This document shows, piece after piece, positions 15,052 through 23,211 of a stretch of 64,000 nucleotides of DNA. A program made the translations under genes and the position numbers. The notes below the pieces were generated by a model. It searched no databases. It worked only from the letters and a program-made list of their open reading frames with translations, and was not told where the DNA came from. Origin of the DNA: Enterococcus pallens ATCC BAA-351 (GTDB lineage Bacteria; Bacillota; Bacilli; Lactobacillales; Enterococcaceae). The DNA lies in the NCBI RefSeq assembly GCF_000407485.1, contig NZ_ASWD01000002.1:372001-436000 (forward strand), read 5' to 3'. Every line of letters begins with the position of its first letter. Positions within the stretch are counted from its first letter, which is position 1.

Positions 15052-16296
15052 TTATTGTGTTAATTTGTCGTAAATAGCCTTAGTAATTGGTTTATCTGCT
15101 GAAGTAATATCTAATTTCCAACCAGTACTATCAGTTAACGCCTCTTCTGTTGCTTGGATTGCTTCCATTTTTACAACTAAATCATAAGAAGCATTGGTAT
15201 ACTCTTTACCCATTGCACTGCCGAAGACTAATTTGTCCAACAATTCAGCTGTAGTCACACCGTTTTTCAGTGGTTGAGTATAGTAGAACCAACCATCTTC
15301 AGAGTTGTAAATCCAGTTATCTGTTGCGGCAGCTAAACCAGCTTGACCAATAACTGCTGCAGTATAATTTACGTTGATTTCACTCTTGCCTAAACCTGTA
15401 GCATTAGTGTCTGCTTGAACAGCTTTTTGTCCAGCGCCTGTAGGAATTTGCGCAGTGTTTGTTGTTACTGATTCACCAGGAATATTAACTAGATCCAATG
15501 CTGTAGTTGTGTAATTGTAAGTCACACCATGACGGTTACCACTTGTTCCCAACAAAGCATTCCCAGTTACTGATCCTGCTTCATCTTCTAATGAAGATTT
15601 TGCCCAGTTGGCAACAGTATGTTTATACCCATCTTCGTAGTAACCATATTGCGAATCAGAAACCGTATAGGTCCAATCTTTCGCATCATTACTTGTTTCA
15701 GTATCTTTGTTAGGAACAGAGACAGTCGCATTCATTACTTGGTATTTCCCAGTAGTATACTCATGAACAACTTTTGCTTCATCATTGTATGAAATAGCTC
15801 CAGTCACACCATCAACAATTCTTCCGCCTTTGACAAATAATTTTGTACTAGATTCCAATCCAGTTACATTTGTTGCTTCTACATAACCAGTCACTAATGT
15901 GTCTACAGGCATATGTTTGTCTAGGCCTGAATCATTTGCCTCATAGACATACTTAGCATCAACTACTGCTCCTGTACCAGTAGTCGGCGCATATTTAACG
16001 TTTCCTTTATCTGTCAAATGCTTTAAGACTTCTTCATAAGAAACCCGAACAAATACACTTGCAGTACCTGTGTTAGAGATAGATACTTTTTTAGTAGCCT
16101 CTGTACCCGCTACTAATGGCTTTGGTTCCCATTCCTCATTGATAGTTACACTGTTATCAACAACCGCTGATGAACTCACCTTATTGATCCGTTGATCTTG
16201 TGACGTAATCCAGGCAAATGTCCCGGAAATAGCTGCGATTAAGGCTAAACCTGCTGCTGCAGCCATCAGCTTTTTCTTTTTACTGTTCTTCTTCAT
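15052..16296 (-). CDS. Major SipW-dependent subunit, TasA/BsaA-like, module 2
   Basis: Product of 414 aa with a strong TAGGAGG ribosome site. Leader: lysine-rich start, hydrophobic LALIAAISGTFA, then WITSQDQRINKVSSSA, the motif of SipW substrates. The body opens with VSISNTGTASVFVRVSYEEV and closes with WIYNSEDGWFYYTQPLKNG and LDKLVFGSAMG, as in camelysin/TasA/BsaA-like proteins. The middle (about 110-290) is the most variable part against the module 3 paralogue. It comes directly after the SipW-type peptidase and a conserved hairpin. I infer it is the main fibre protein. Confidence 0.85.
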   Translation of the reverse strand: MKKNSKKKKLMAAAAGLALIAAISGTFAWITSQDQRINKVSSSAVVDNSVTINEEWEPKPLVAGTEATKKVSISNTGTASVFVRVSYEEVLKHLTDKGNVKYAPTTGTGAVVDAKYVYEANDSGLDKHMPVDTLVTGYVEATNVTGLESSTKLFVKGGRIVDGVTGAISYNDEAKVVHEYTTGKYQVMNATVSVPNKDTETSNDAKDWTYTVSDSQYGYYEDGYKHTVANWAKSSLEDEAGSVTGNALLGTSGNRHGVTYNYTTTALDLVNIPGESVTTNTAQIPTGAGQKAVQADTNATGLGKSEINVNYTAAVIGQAGLAAATDNWIYNSEDGWFYYTQPLKNGVTTAELLDKLVFGSAMGKEYTNASYDLVVKMEAIQATEEALTDSTGWKLDITSADKPITKAIYDKLTQ

Positions 16297-16341
16297 TTCT
16301 TTTCCTCCTATAGTTTTCCTTTTTTTGTTTTTTTATATAAA

Positions 16342-16358
16342 CACCTGCAATGCAGATG
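16342..16358 (-). promoter_or_regulatory. Hairpin in the leader of the major subunit gene, module 2
   Basis: On the minus strand CATCTGC and GCAGGTG pair around a 3-nt loop, just past the SipW stop codon, followed by TTTATATA. The module 3 equivalent (32136-32154) has different stem bases that still pair, which supports a maintained RNA structure, perhaps protecting or separating the abundant subunit message. Confidence 0.5.
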
Positions 16359-16359
16359 G

Positions 16360-17313
16360 TTATACCCCATTTGGATACCTATTTCTTTTGGTTGATTCTC
16401 TTACTGTGTCTGGTTGTAAAAAGTAGGCTTTGAGTACCAGAAAGAACCCAAAGGTCGATAAGATACAAACCAGACATAGCCACAGATTTTCTTGTACAAA
16501 ATTCAAGACACTTCCCATTTTTGGAATGACAAAGGTGACTTTTCCGTATACTCTGTCAGCTGAAATTGGTGGATCCTTACTATTGTTGGCATCCCCTTTT
16601 GTAACGATGTAGTCGCCTTCTTTACCATTCAATTCAGTTAAACGCTCTACCATTCTATGAGTCAGGTAACGATCACCATCACCAACCTGGAAGGTAACGA
16701 TATCTCCTTCCTTCACCTGACTGCCATCCGTCATCTTCACCAATACAATGTCGCCAGAGTAAAATCCTTTAGAAGGCGAATCCGGCTGTGGTGCCATCGA
16801 ATCAGTCAACACGCGATAAAAGCGATGACCAAAAATAGCCGCATCGGACTTTTCACTAAAAGCAAACATCAGCGAACTCAACAAAATCCCAATCGTCAAC
16901 GTGTAGAAAAACAAGTTGTAAATGAATAAAAAGATTTTTCGATTTGTAGACCTCTTTGCCTCTTGCAGTGGTGGCGTTCCTTGTTGGACAGGTCTAGGTC
17001 GTTGTGGTCGTGCTCTTGGCGGTGTCGATTGATCCCGGTCATATCTATAATCACTGGGTCGTGACTGTCCATATCGTTCCGTTGCCCTTCGAGGGGGATA
17101 CGTTCCTCGGTCAGGCGGAACCTCCCGACGAGGATAGCCGCCTTCTCGCCCTCGATTAACTGGTCGTTGCGGTGGATAGGATCTTCGATCGTCATACTCA
17201 TCTTCGTAATAGTTACGTCTTCTCGGTGGTCTATGATTTGAAGGGGCCCTGTCACGATATGATGGTTCGTCAAAATCATCGTCGTACTCCCGATATTCAC
17301 GTTGTCTCGACAT
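16360..17313 (-). CDS. sipW: ER-type signal peptidase I (SipW-like) with Arg/Tyr-rich cytoplasmic head, module 2
   Basis: Start at ATG 17313 behind AGAAGGGGAG, matching the module 3 start. Residues 1-105 are a low-complexity Arg/Tyr/Pro/Asp head (SRQREYREYDDDFDEPSYRD type), absent from ordinary SipW. A TM helix follows (about 115-140), then the catalytic domain: nucleophile Ser in LTDSMAP, His in LTHRMVE in place of Lys (as in the SipW/ER group), and GDANNSKDPP. A C-terminal TM helix ends the protein. It should cleave the three SipW-type leaders encoded just downstream. The basic head could contact the acidic coiled-coil protein of the same operon; this is inference. Confidence 0.88.
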   Translation of the reverse strand: MSRQREYREYDDDFDEPSYRDRAPSNHRPPRRRNYYEDEYDDRRSYPPQRPVNRGREGGYPRREVPPDRGTYPPRRATERYGQSRPSDYRYDRDQSTPPRARPQRPRPVQQGTPPLQEAKRSTNRKIFLFIYNLFFYTLTIGILLSSLMFAFSEKSDAAIFGHRFYRVLTDSMAPQPDSPSKGFYSGDIVLVKMTDGSQVKEGDIVTFQVGDGDRYLTHRMVERLTELNGKEGDYIVTKGDANNSKDPPISADRVYGKVTFVIPKMGSVLNFVQENLWLCLVCILSTFGFFLVLKAYFLQPDTVRESTKRNRYPNGV

Positions 17314-17326
17314 ATCTCCCCTTCTT

Positions 17327-18406
17327 TCATTGGACACTTCGATTACCATATAGCTGCTTTGCTGGTCGTTGCGCAGTTGGTGGAATCATTACTGCTGTTT
17401 GTGTTGTCTTATTGACAATAATGGATTGTTCATCCGTTTCATTGGATGCTTCCCCTGGTTGGTTTTCTTCTGAACGCTCTTCTAATCGGATAGAATGATC
17501 CGTTAGTTGTCCGTTCTCTGCTTCAGCATTGATTACTGGATTTTGGTCGTAAATCGTTAAATTGTAGGCTTCGATCAGAGCAATCAATTTCTTGTCATAG
17601 GATGTATCTGTCGCGTATTTTCCAGTTAAAGCTTTCGCCGCTTCTTGATAGGTTGCAGCATTCGATTTCCACGTTCCTTGGTAGAAACCAGCATTGCTGG
17701 AAATTCCTTTTTTTAAAAGTGCCGCGTAATCTTCCAAGGATTCTTTATAACTGGGATACTGACGGAAAGCAGATTGAATCGTGTAGAGCTCTCCATTCCC
17801 TTTATCTTCTTGTGTTTTGAAAGATACCTGTTTGCCTTGATAGCTGCCTTTGATTCCGAACAGATTATGATAAGGCGGTCGTGCTAATTGACTATTGCCG
17901 GATCCTGTTTCTAAGATCGCTTGGGCAATCATGACCGAAGCATACAGCTCTTCATTCCAAGCGATTTGTTGGGCATCTTTGCCAATGAGTTGAATAAAAG
18001 CTTCGGTTGTTTGATTCTTACTAACAGAGAATTGATAGTTTTTCTCAACTTTCTCTGCAGAAAGTACTGGTTGAATGTTTACAGTCGTTTCTGGAGCTGA
18101 TGGCAACGATTCACTCGATTCGTTTGTTACTTCTTTTGCTTCATTTACCGCAATAGATGAACGGTTTGTTTCGGCTGGTTTACTGTTCGTGCTTTCTTCG
18201 ATAGACGAAGATATTACGGGTTTCGTTGATTCGACTGGCTCTTCAATGGTGTTGCTGCTAGCCACTTCGGTACTTACTGTTGTCTCCTGTTTTAGAACAG
18301 CCGTTTCCTTTGTTTCGGCTGATACAGCTTGCTTTGCAAATATTTGATAGCTGCTAAATAAACACACACATATCATCAAACTACCCAACAAAGCTTTACC
18401 CTTCAT
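17327..18406 (-). CDS. Exported glucosaminidase, module 2
   Basis: Product of 359 aa. N-terminal signal peptide (GSLMICVCLFSSYQIFAKQA), a Ser/Thr/Glu-rich linker (about 30-120), then a glucosaminidase domain (about 125-285): the catalytic-Glu region ASVMIAQAILETGSGNSQLA, HNLFGIKGSYQG, AFRQYPSYKESLEDYA and TGKYATDTSYDKK. A disordered tail follows with no wall-binding repeats or LPXTG. It would cut glycan strands, presumably opening the wall for fibre passage. It overlaps the previous gene by 11 bp, so it is translationally coupled. Confidence 0.87.
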   Translation of the reverse strand: MKGKALLGSLMICVCLFSSYQIFAKQAVSAETKETAVLKQETTVSTEVASSNTIEEPVESTKPVISSSIEESTNSKPAETNRSSIAVNEAKEVTNESSESLPSAPETTVNIQPVLSAEKVEKNYQFSVSKNQTTEAFIQLIGKDAQQIAWNEELYASVMIAQAILETGSGNSQLARPPYHNLFGIKGSYQGKQVSFKTQEDKGNGELYTIQSAFRQYPSYKESLEDYAALLKKGISSNAGFYQGTWKSNAATYQEAAKALTGKYATDTSYDKKLIALIEAYNLTIYDQNPVINAEAENGQLTDHSIRLEERSEENQPGEASNETDEQSIIVNKTTQTAVMIPPTAQRPAKQLYGNRSVQ

Positions 18407-18704
18407 CCAGCTTCCGCCTTTCCTGCGGCCGCGGGCGTTCTCTTGGCCTTCTTGGTCTAGCGGCTGCTTGCTTCAGCTTCAACAGGACATTATGGTAATA
18501 CAACGCAGTCATTCGTAAATAAAGTGCCAAAAGCATCAGTAATAATAGAAGAAACAATTGACTAACAGTGACTACCTCTTGAAAATCAGTGAAGTAGAAA
18601 AAGATTCCTAATACAACGACTCCTAACAGCACCGCTAAAGAGAACAACCAATAAACCCAGTACCAAAAGGTGTACCATTCAATTTTTTCCTGCAATGACT
18701 TCAT
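18396..18704 (-). CDS. Two-TM membrane protein with Arg/Pro tail, module 2
   Basis: Product of 102 aa: two hydrophobic helices (about 12-38 and 45-68) and a basic tail (QAAARPRRPRERPRPQERRK). It overlaps the signal peptidase gene by 4 bp and the glucosaminidase gene by 11 bp. No family recognised. The module 3 copy is nearly identical in the helices and varies only in the tail. Its basic tail is the second positively charged cytoplasmic segment in this operon. Confidence 0.75.
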   Translation of the reverse strand: MKSLQEKIEWYTFWYWVYWLFSLAVLLGVVVLGIFFYFTDFQEVVTVSQLFLLLLLMLLALYLRMTALYYHNVLLKLKQAAARPRRPRERPRPQERRKLDEG

Positions 18705-19216
18705 TTCTCCGTGTTCCCCTCTTGGACGATGCCTAAAATTTGTTTTTCTGAGACTAATCCGAAAATTCGGCTGTCTTTAGAAATGGTGCGATTGTCTCCC
18801 AAGACAAAATAATAGCCTTCTGGAATGGGTTTCTTTGAGATACTTTCCCAAACAAAATCTTCCGTACGATAAGCAAATTCATCAGCAACTATTTCACCAC
18901 TTACGAATAGCTCCCCGCTTTGATACTCAATCCGTTCTCCCGGCAGTCCGATCACTCGTTTCAAATACAACTCATCGGGGACATCCGGCGGGTGAAGCAC
19001 TACCACATCGAAACGTTTTGGCTTGCGATGAGCTTTCACTTGTACAACTTCTTGTTCCCAGTAAGTGGGATTCATGGATTCCCCACTAACAAAGTATTTT
19101 GGGTACAACCAGTAGTAAGTTCGGAATGACATGAGAAATAGCAAGTAACAAAGAACAAATATTCCTGCTATTTTCGAAACTATTGGCCATTGATTTAATC
19201 GTGGAAATCTCCGACC
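18701..19216 (-). CDS. lepB: Signal peptidase I (LepB type), module 2; start codon unresolved
   Basis: Catalytic Ser in SGESMNPT, catalytic Lys in YLKRVIGLPGE and the GDNRTISKDSR box are intact. The open frame runs back to the TGA of the upstream gene (19217-19219) and encodes GRRFPRLNQWPIVSKIAGIF before the membrane helix. This matches modules 1 and 3, with in-frame indels and mostly synonymous changes. No ATG, GTG or TTG exists upstream of the TM helix; the first ATG (19144) would remove half the anchor. Either a rare start codon or readthrough of the TGA is needed. A second peptidase beside SipW may handle the ordinary Sec substrates of the operon. Confidence 0.8.
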   Translation of the reverse strand, partial: GRRFPRLNQWPIVSKIAGIFVLCYLLFLMSFRTYYWLYPKYFVSGESMNPTYWEQEVVQVKAHRKPKRFDVVVLHPPDVPDELYLKRVIGLPGERIEYQSGELFVSGEIVADEFAYRTEDFVWESISKKPIPEGYYFVLGDNRTISKDSRIFGLVSEKQILGIVQEGNTEK

Positions 19217-20371
19217 TCAACCAGCCTCCTGGGCTTCTTTGACTGGTGTATCTCTTTGTTCCCGAACCATTCTCTCCAGCAGTGCACTTTCTCCTTGTAA
19301 TAGATCGAAGTAAGCCGCCTTGCTTAACAAGTTGTCGTAATCCATTTTCATCAACTTGACATAAGGTTTTCGAAACCAAGGTCGCGCATGAACCTTTGCA
19401 CGAGATTCGATTACTTGGCACTCATATAAGACAAAGTGAATATCTCTCGCCGAAAGATTCGCTTTGATTTGTTTCACTTGGTCTCGTTCGTAAACCAATT
19501 TATTTCCAGTGACAGTCATCTTTTCGGATTTGTTAATTAGTTCCCCATTTAAATGCCACATCTGTTCTAGAAAGCGAGCCTTTTGAAGCAAATAGGTATA
19601 TTCTCGCAAACTGATTTTGATTCGCTTATCCCAGTCGCTTTCTTCGCTACTCTTTTGATCAAAATATTGAATGCCACTGTAGAGCATAGAAAGTTCCAAT
19701 TTTTCAATTACCAGCTCCAGCTTTTGATTCACGGCCCGCAAACGAGCTTTACTTTGACTCTCTTGCCGAACCTCTTCTTTCTGGATTGGATCCATAGGCA
19801 TTGTGGATTCTTGCGTCTGCTTGATTATTGGTTTAATTGGATTGGCCTCTTCAGGTTGTGGTTCTTGCACAATCCCTTCAGAAAAATGTTGTTCTGCTAA
19901 TTCCAGCAACAGCTGCTCTGCTCGTTCCAATGCATTTTCGTTAGTTGTCGGAAACTGCTGATTCAAGCTATCCTCCAAATGAATCGCAAAGGGGAAGCCT
20001 GCTTCTCTGTAAACCAACGGAACAAAGTCAAAGCGATAAACCTGTCGACCATATTTTGGTTCTTCGGTCTGAGCATTTAGCCAAGCAAACTGGGGAAAGA
20101 ACTGATGTAGTGCTTGCCAAAATGCTTTCCAGTTTAATGTTCCTGGGATCAAAAGTAATTCGATATGGTAGCTGCTATTCATTAATCGAAATAATTGCTC
20201 AAAATGCTGGTAAATCTTCTCTCGTTGTTCATCATTCAATGTGCCATGTGAGGCATATAAATATTCACAGGCTCGTTCGATTTCTTCTAATAACGATCGT
20301 GTGACTAACTCTTCCTGCATACTTGGAGCCGGTGTTGGGTAAAGAGTGAGTTGATTCTGTGATTGCTTCAC
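19217..20371 (-). CDS. Conserved cytoplasmic protein of the fibre module, module 2
   Basis: Product of 384 aa, no family recognised, no export signal. The layout is as in the module 1 copy: YPTPAP start, N-terminal domain to about 165 with PKYGRQVYRFDFVPLVYRE, a variable linker (about 165-200), and a very conserved C-terminal domain with RLRAVNQKLELVIEKLELSM, LREYTYLLQKARFLEQMWHL and WFRKPYVKLMKMDYDNLLSK. Its last codons, GAG GCT GGT TGA, lead in frame into the signal peptidase sequence, so a readthrough product would fuse this protein to the membrane peptidase. Role unknown; close linkage to secretion genes suggests assembly. Confidence 0.8.
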   Translation of the reverse strand: MKQSQNQLTLYPTPAPSMQEELVTRSLLEEIERACEYLYASHGTLNDEQREKIYQHFEQLFRLMNSSYHIELLLIPGTLNWKAFWQALHQFFPQFAWLNAQTEEPKYGRQVYRFDFVPLVYREAGFPFAIHLEDSLNQQFPTTNENALERAEQLLLELAEQHFSEGIVQEPQPEEANPIKPIIKQTQESTMPMDPIQKEEVRQESQSKARLRAVNQKLELVIEKLELSMLYSGIQYFDQKSSEESDWDKRIKISLREYTYLLQKARFLEQMWHLNGELINKSEKMTVTGNKLVYERDQVKQIKANLSARDIHFVLYECQVIESRAKVHARPWFRKPYVKLMKMDYDNLLSKAAYFDLLQGESALLERMVREQRDTPVKEAQEAG

Positions 20372-20389
20372 CGAAAAACCTCCCCTCTT

Positions 20390-21289
20390 CTATTCGTCAT
20401 CCAATAAGTTGTCGCTTGTCGCTAACAAACGCACAAAAAATTGAGTCGTTTCTTCTTGGACTGAACGCAGACGTTTACGGTAGTTTTTAATCTCTTGTTT
20501 CATGACTCGTAACTCTAGTGAAGCATCGTGAATGACTTGATGGGCTTCTTGTTCCGCTTGGCTGATGATTCCTTTAGCTTCGTATTCTGCCCGTTCCAAA
20601 ATTGCGCGTTCTTGTTTTTTGGTTTCAATCAGAATCGTAGTTAGCTCCGCCTTCATCTCTTCATTTTCTTCTCGTGTTTGTTTCAGTTCCTTCACTTGTC
20701 GGCGTGCTTGAATCAAGGCCTCGGTTTGATTGGTTTGGCTGTCCTTCAAATCAGTTTTCAACTGTTCGACTTGTTTCAACAACTCTTGAATTTGACGATC
20801 TTTTTCAGACTGTAAGTTTCCTAGTTCTTCCTGCTTTTCCTTTTGCAGCTGGATTTCTTTTTCCTGTTGCTGCTGAAGCGCCTGATCTTTCTCTGACAAG
20901 GTGGCTGCCATAGTAGTCATTTCTGATTGTTTGACTTCCAGCTGATGCTTCAACTGTGCGACAGTTTCTTCCAACCGTTCGACTTCTTGTTGCAGTGGTG
21001 ACTCTTGACGTTCAGGCTTTTCCTCAAGCTCTGGTCCTCGCATTGATTCAGCTTCGCCACCATAGCGGTTATCGTACCGCTCATCTGTAGAAGGTTCTGT
21101 GCGACTGCGTGAACGCCGATCTCCACGGTCATATTCCCGATAATTTTCTACTGGTCGGTCATAGTCCTCTTCGGGATACGAATTATATCCGTAATCGTCC
21201 TCGTACCCTTCGTCATAGTCATCGTAAAAATAGTCATCTTGAGTTGTTTCTTGATAGCTATCCTTCTTCTGTTTGCCAAAACCAAACAT
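20390..21289 (-). CDS. Coiled-coil scaffold-like protein with acidic head, module 2
   Basis: Start at ATG 21289 (MFGFGKQKKDS) behind GAGGGGG. The acidic Tyr/Asp head covers about 10-50; a basic patch and linker run to about 85; a long coiled coil covers about 90-220; the conserved C-terminal block is ILERAEYEAKGIISQAEQEA and KNYRKRLRSVQEETTQFFVR. The last block is DivIVA-like. First gene of the module 2 operon. The leader of about 100 bp between the left crossover site and this ATG has no terminator, so a promoter flipped to face it would be read through. Confidence 0.77.
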   Translation of the reverse strand: MFGFGKQKKDSYQETTQDDYFYDDYDEGYEDDYGYNSYPEEDYDRPVENYREYDRGDRRSRSRTEPSTDERYDNRYGGEAESMRGPELEEKPERQESPLQQEVERLEETVAQLKHQLEVKQSEMTTMAATLSEKDQALQQQQEKEIQLQKEKQEELGNLQSEKDRQIQELLKQVEQLKTDLKDSQTNQTEALIQARRQVKELKQTREENEEMKAELTTILIETKKQERAILERAEYEAKGIISQAEQEAHQVIHDASLELRVMKQEIKNYRKRLRSVQEETTQFFVRLLATSDNLLDDE

Positions 21290-21387
21290 GCCGCTTCCCC
21301 CTCTATCCACTGGTCTCTAAATACTGATTTTTGATAATTTTGCTTGTTTCATCTATACTTTTAGCAAGCACAAAAAAGCTGCTCTTT

Positions 21388-21414
21388 TTTCATAGTCTTT
21401 ATAAGACTATGAAA
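21388..21414. repeat. Left inversion site, module 2
   Basis: Arms TTTCATAGTCT and AGACTATGAAA are perfect 11-bp inverted repeats around TTATA (21399-21403). The partner at 22993-23019 has TATAA, its exact reverse complement. Confidence 0.83.
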
Positions 21415-21457
21415 CTTCTTAAAAGGCCCATCAGACCAACAAAAAAAGACCGTCGTT

Positions 21458-21474
21458 TGACGGTGACTGACGGT
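21458..21474 (+). repeat. Paired TGACGGT repeats, left end, module 2
   Basis: TGACGGT at 21458-21464 and 21468-21474, 10 bp apart. An inverted ACCGTC just before the first copy makes a local palindrome. Same place as in modules 1 and 3. Confidence 0.6.
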
Positions 21475-21587
21475 ATAAAAAAGAACAGGAATAATTTCTC
21501 TTGTGAAAATAAGGCAATTCTTCTGCTAACGAATGCAAACTAACTACAGAAAAACAAAAAACTCTAATTCACCTATTCACTCTTTGA

Positions 21588-21601
21588 AAAAAGCGCTTAC
21601 T
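21588..21601. promoter_or_regulatory. cre-like site, module 2
   Basis: AAAAAGCGCTTACT matches about 12 of 14 cre positions and is in the same place as the motifs of modules 1 and 3. A second, weaker match (TGAAAGCGGTTTA) overlaps the recombinase stop codon in modules 1 and 2. Confidence 0.3.
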
Positions 21602-21657
21602 TTAAAAAAGATAAAAAAAGCCTCCCTAATGAAGAATTCGTCTTTTTTGAAAGCGGT

Positions 21658-22764
21658 TTATCTAACTGACTTCTCCATTTGTCCAACTACCTGGAAACGT
21701 TGTTCCATGAGAGAACCCGCATATGTATCTAAGGTCATTTGCGTGGAGCTATGTCCCATTAAGGCGCTGACACTCATGATGTCTCCCCGACTTTCTAAAC
21801 AACGGGTCGCAAATGTATGCCTCAATTGATGGAAATGGATTGTAGTCAATTTAGCTTTTTCGCGGATTTTATGAAAATGATAGGTCAACAGTCTTGGCTC
21901 TACTGGGTTCTCATGACTAGTGAGAATAAATTTGCCTTTTGACCGTTGTTTCTGTTTCAACAACACTTGTTTTAGCAATTGACTCATAGGAATCAAGCGC
22001 GTAGAAGAAGCTGTTTTTGAACTAGCATAAAGTAACTCGGTCTTCTTTCCATCAAATACTCCAGAAATTCGCTGCACCGTTGAATGAACATGAATTAAAT
22101 TGTTCTCAAAATCAAGATCCTCCCAAGTTAACGCTGAAATCTCCCCAATCCTCAAACCAGCGTAAAGAGCCAGCAGTGTCGCGATTCCGCGCCCTTTCTT
22201 TTCCGCTAAAGCCATTGTTTCCAGGCGTTTTTGTTCTTGTTTTGTAAGGGCCTGATTCCTATTTTTTACTAGTTTGGGCAATCGAACCAAAGCGAACGGG
22301 TTTTCCTTAATCATCTTTTTTCGAACGGCTAGATTCATACATTGTTTGGCAATACGGAATACTGCATGGATCGTTGAGGGCTTCAGTTTTCTTTTTTCTA
22401 AGTCGTTTAATAAGATTTCCGCAGTACTCTCGTCCAATTCGTTTAAACTATATTCACCAAGAAGATTCAATACATAGTGCTCCAATTTATGCTCATAATT
22501 CGCATAGGTGGATTGCTTCACACTGGCTTGAATTTCCCGTAGCCACAGGTATGCCCACTCATTAAAGCTTATTGCGGCATCCCCCTGATTCTTTTGGATA
22601 AATTGATAGTGCATTTTTAAAGGGTAGAGCTTTTCCCGTACTTCCTTTAATGTCTTGCCGTACACTGATCCGTACATAGTTTTGCCCTCTGCGTTTTTGC
22701 CTTTGGAATAGCGGCCTTCCCAGCGTTTGTCTTTGCGACGATAGATATTTTCACCTCTGCGCAT
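21658..22764 (-). CDS. Tyrosine recombinase (DNA invertase candidate), module 2
   Basis: Product of 368 aa with all catalytic residues: Arg in GLRIGEISALTW, HFHQLRHTFATR, GHSSTQ and Tyr in LDTYAGSL. The N-terminal arm-binding-like part is RRKDKRWEGRYSKGKNAEGK. Start at the ATG of MRRGENIYRR behind AGGAAGG. It is closer to the module 3 enzyme than to module 1, in step with the identical CATAGTCT arms of modules 2 and 3. Because the two enzymes probably recognise the same arms, the different spacers are what should keep the switches separate. Confidence 0.93.
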   Translation of the reverse strand: MRRGENIYRRKDKRWEGRYSKGKNAEGKTMYGSVYGKTLKEVREKLYPLKMHYQFIQKNQGDAAISFNEWAYLWLREIQASVKQSTYANYEHKLEHYVLNLLGEYSLNELDESTAEILLNDLEKRKLKPSTIHAVFRIAKQCMNLAVRKKMIKENPFALVRLPKLVKNRNQALTKQEQKRLETMALAEKKGRGIATLLALYAGLRIGEISALTWEDLDFENNLIHVHSTVQRISGVFDGKKTELLYASSKTASSTRLIPMSQLLKQVLLKQKQRSKGKFILTSHENPVEPRLLTYHFHKIREKAKLTTIHFHQLRHTFATRCLESRGDIMSVSALMGHSSTQMTLDTYAGSLMEQRFQVVGQMEKSVR

Positions 22765-22809
22765 CTTTTCGCTTCCTTCCTATATACTAATTATTAACGA
22801 CGTGGGTTT

Positions 22810-22816
22810 TGACGGT
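22810..22816 (+). repeat. TGACGGT repeat, right end, module 2
   Basis: A single TGACGGT just upstream of the recombinase start, with an inverted TCCGTC about 12 bp further on. Module 3 has the same arrangement at 38622. Confidence 0.45.
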
Positions 22817-22910
22817 GAATAATTTCTCCGTCTGTTTCAAGGGATTTTCTCTTCCTTGATTGTTGTAAAGAGTTCCAAAGAAATAATTTTAATTATTTTT
22901 ATAAAACATA

Positions 22911-22939
22911 TTGCGTATTTCTAGCTCCTAATCTATAAT
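22911..22939 (+). promoter_or_regulatory. Outward sigma-70 promoter of the switch, module 2
   Basis: TTGCGT (22911-22916), 17-bp spacer, TATAAT (22934-22939), with an A/T-rich UP-like tract upstream. It fires rightward through the right crossover site and into the terminator at 23037. Confidence 0.8.
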
Positions 22940-22992
22940 TAGACTAGTTAATAACCCACAAATATAAATAAACATAATTACTTAACGAAACA

Positions 22993-23019
22993 TCTCATAG
23001 TCTTATAAAAACCAAGAAA
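22993..23019. repeat. Right inversion site, module 2
   Basis: CATAGTCT, then spacer TATAA (23004-23008), then a degenerate right arm AAACCAAGAAA matching 8 of 11 positions of the left-site arm. The spacer is the exact reverse complement of the left-site TTATA. The decayed arm might slow this switch. Confidence 0.72.
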
Positions 23020-23036
23020 TAAATTCAAACCTTTTC

Positions 23037-23067
23037 GTCATTCATCATTATTGAATGGCATTTTTTA
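23037..23067 (+). terminator. Terminator facing the outward promoter, module 2
   Basis: GTCATTCA pairs with TGAATGGC (one G-T pair), followed by ATTTTTTATTTT. It lies outside the invertible segment, 18 bp after the right site, and would end the OFF-state transcript after about 120 nt. Confidence 0.8.
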
Positions 23068-23211
23068 TTTTCAAAGATTAATAACCCCTTGTACATTATA
23101 TAGATTAACTAGACCGAAAAAACGATAAATTTTATTAGAAACAAAAAAAAATGATGAAATTAGTTTTATACCCCTGTTCTAATTACCGACTAACCTTTCC
23201 TAAGCCATAAT

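Larger units (their letters stand above)
21399..23008. other. Invertible promoter/recombinase segment, module 2 (OFF orientation)
   Basis: A 1.61-kb segment with the same contents and order as module 1: left site, paired TGACGGT, cre-like motif, recombinase gene, TGACGGT, outward promoter, right site. The promoter faces right, away from the operon at 21289. The gene-free parts 21290-21657 and 22765-23036 consist of these elements and nothing else I can name. Confidence 0.8.

Noticed and set aside
18701-19216. Ordinary initiation of the signal peptidase at the internal ATG 19144
   Set aside because: This codon is absent from module 3, lies inside the membrane helix and would discard upstream residues conserved in all three modules. 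Kept only as a fallback.
19086-19421. Alternative minus-strand frame overlapping the 19217 gene end, as the real start of the signal peptidase
   Set aside because: It is out of frame with the catalytic domain and stops before it. The conserved residues and synonymous changes fall in the frame that continues from the TGA.
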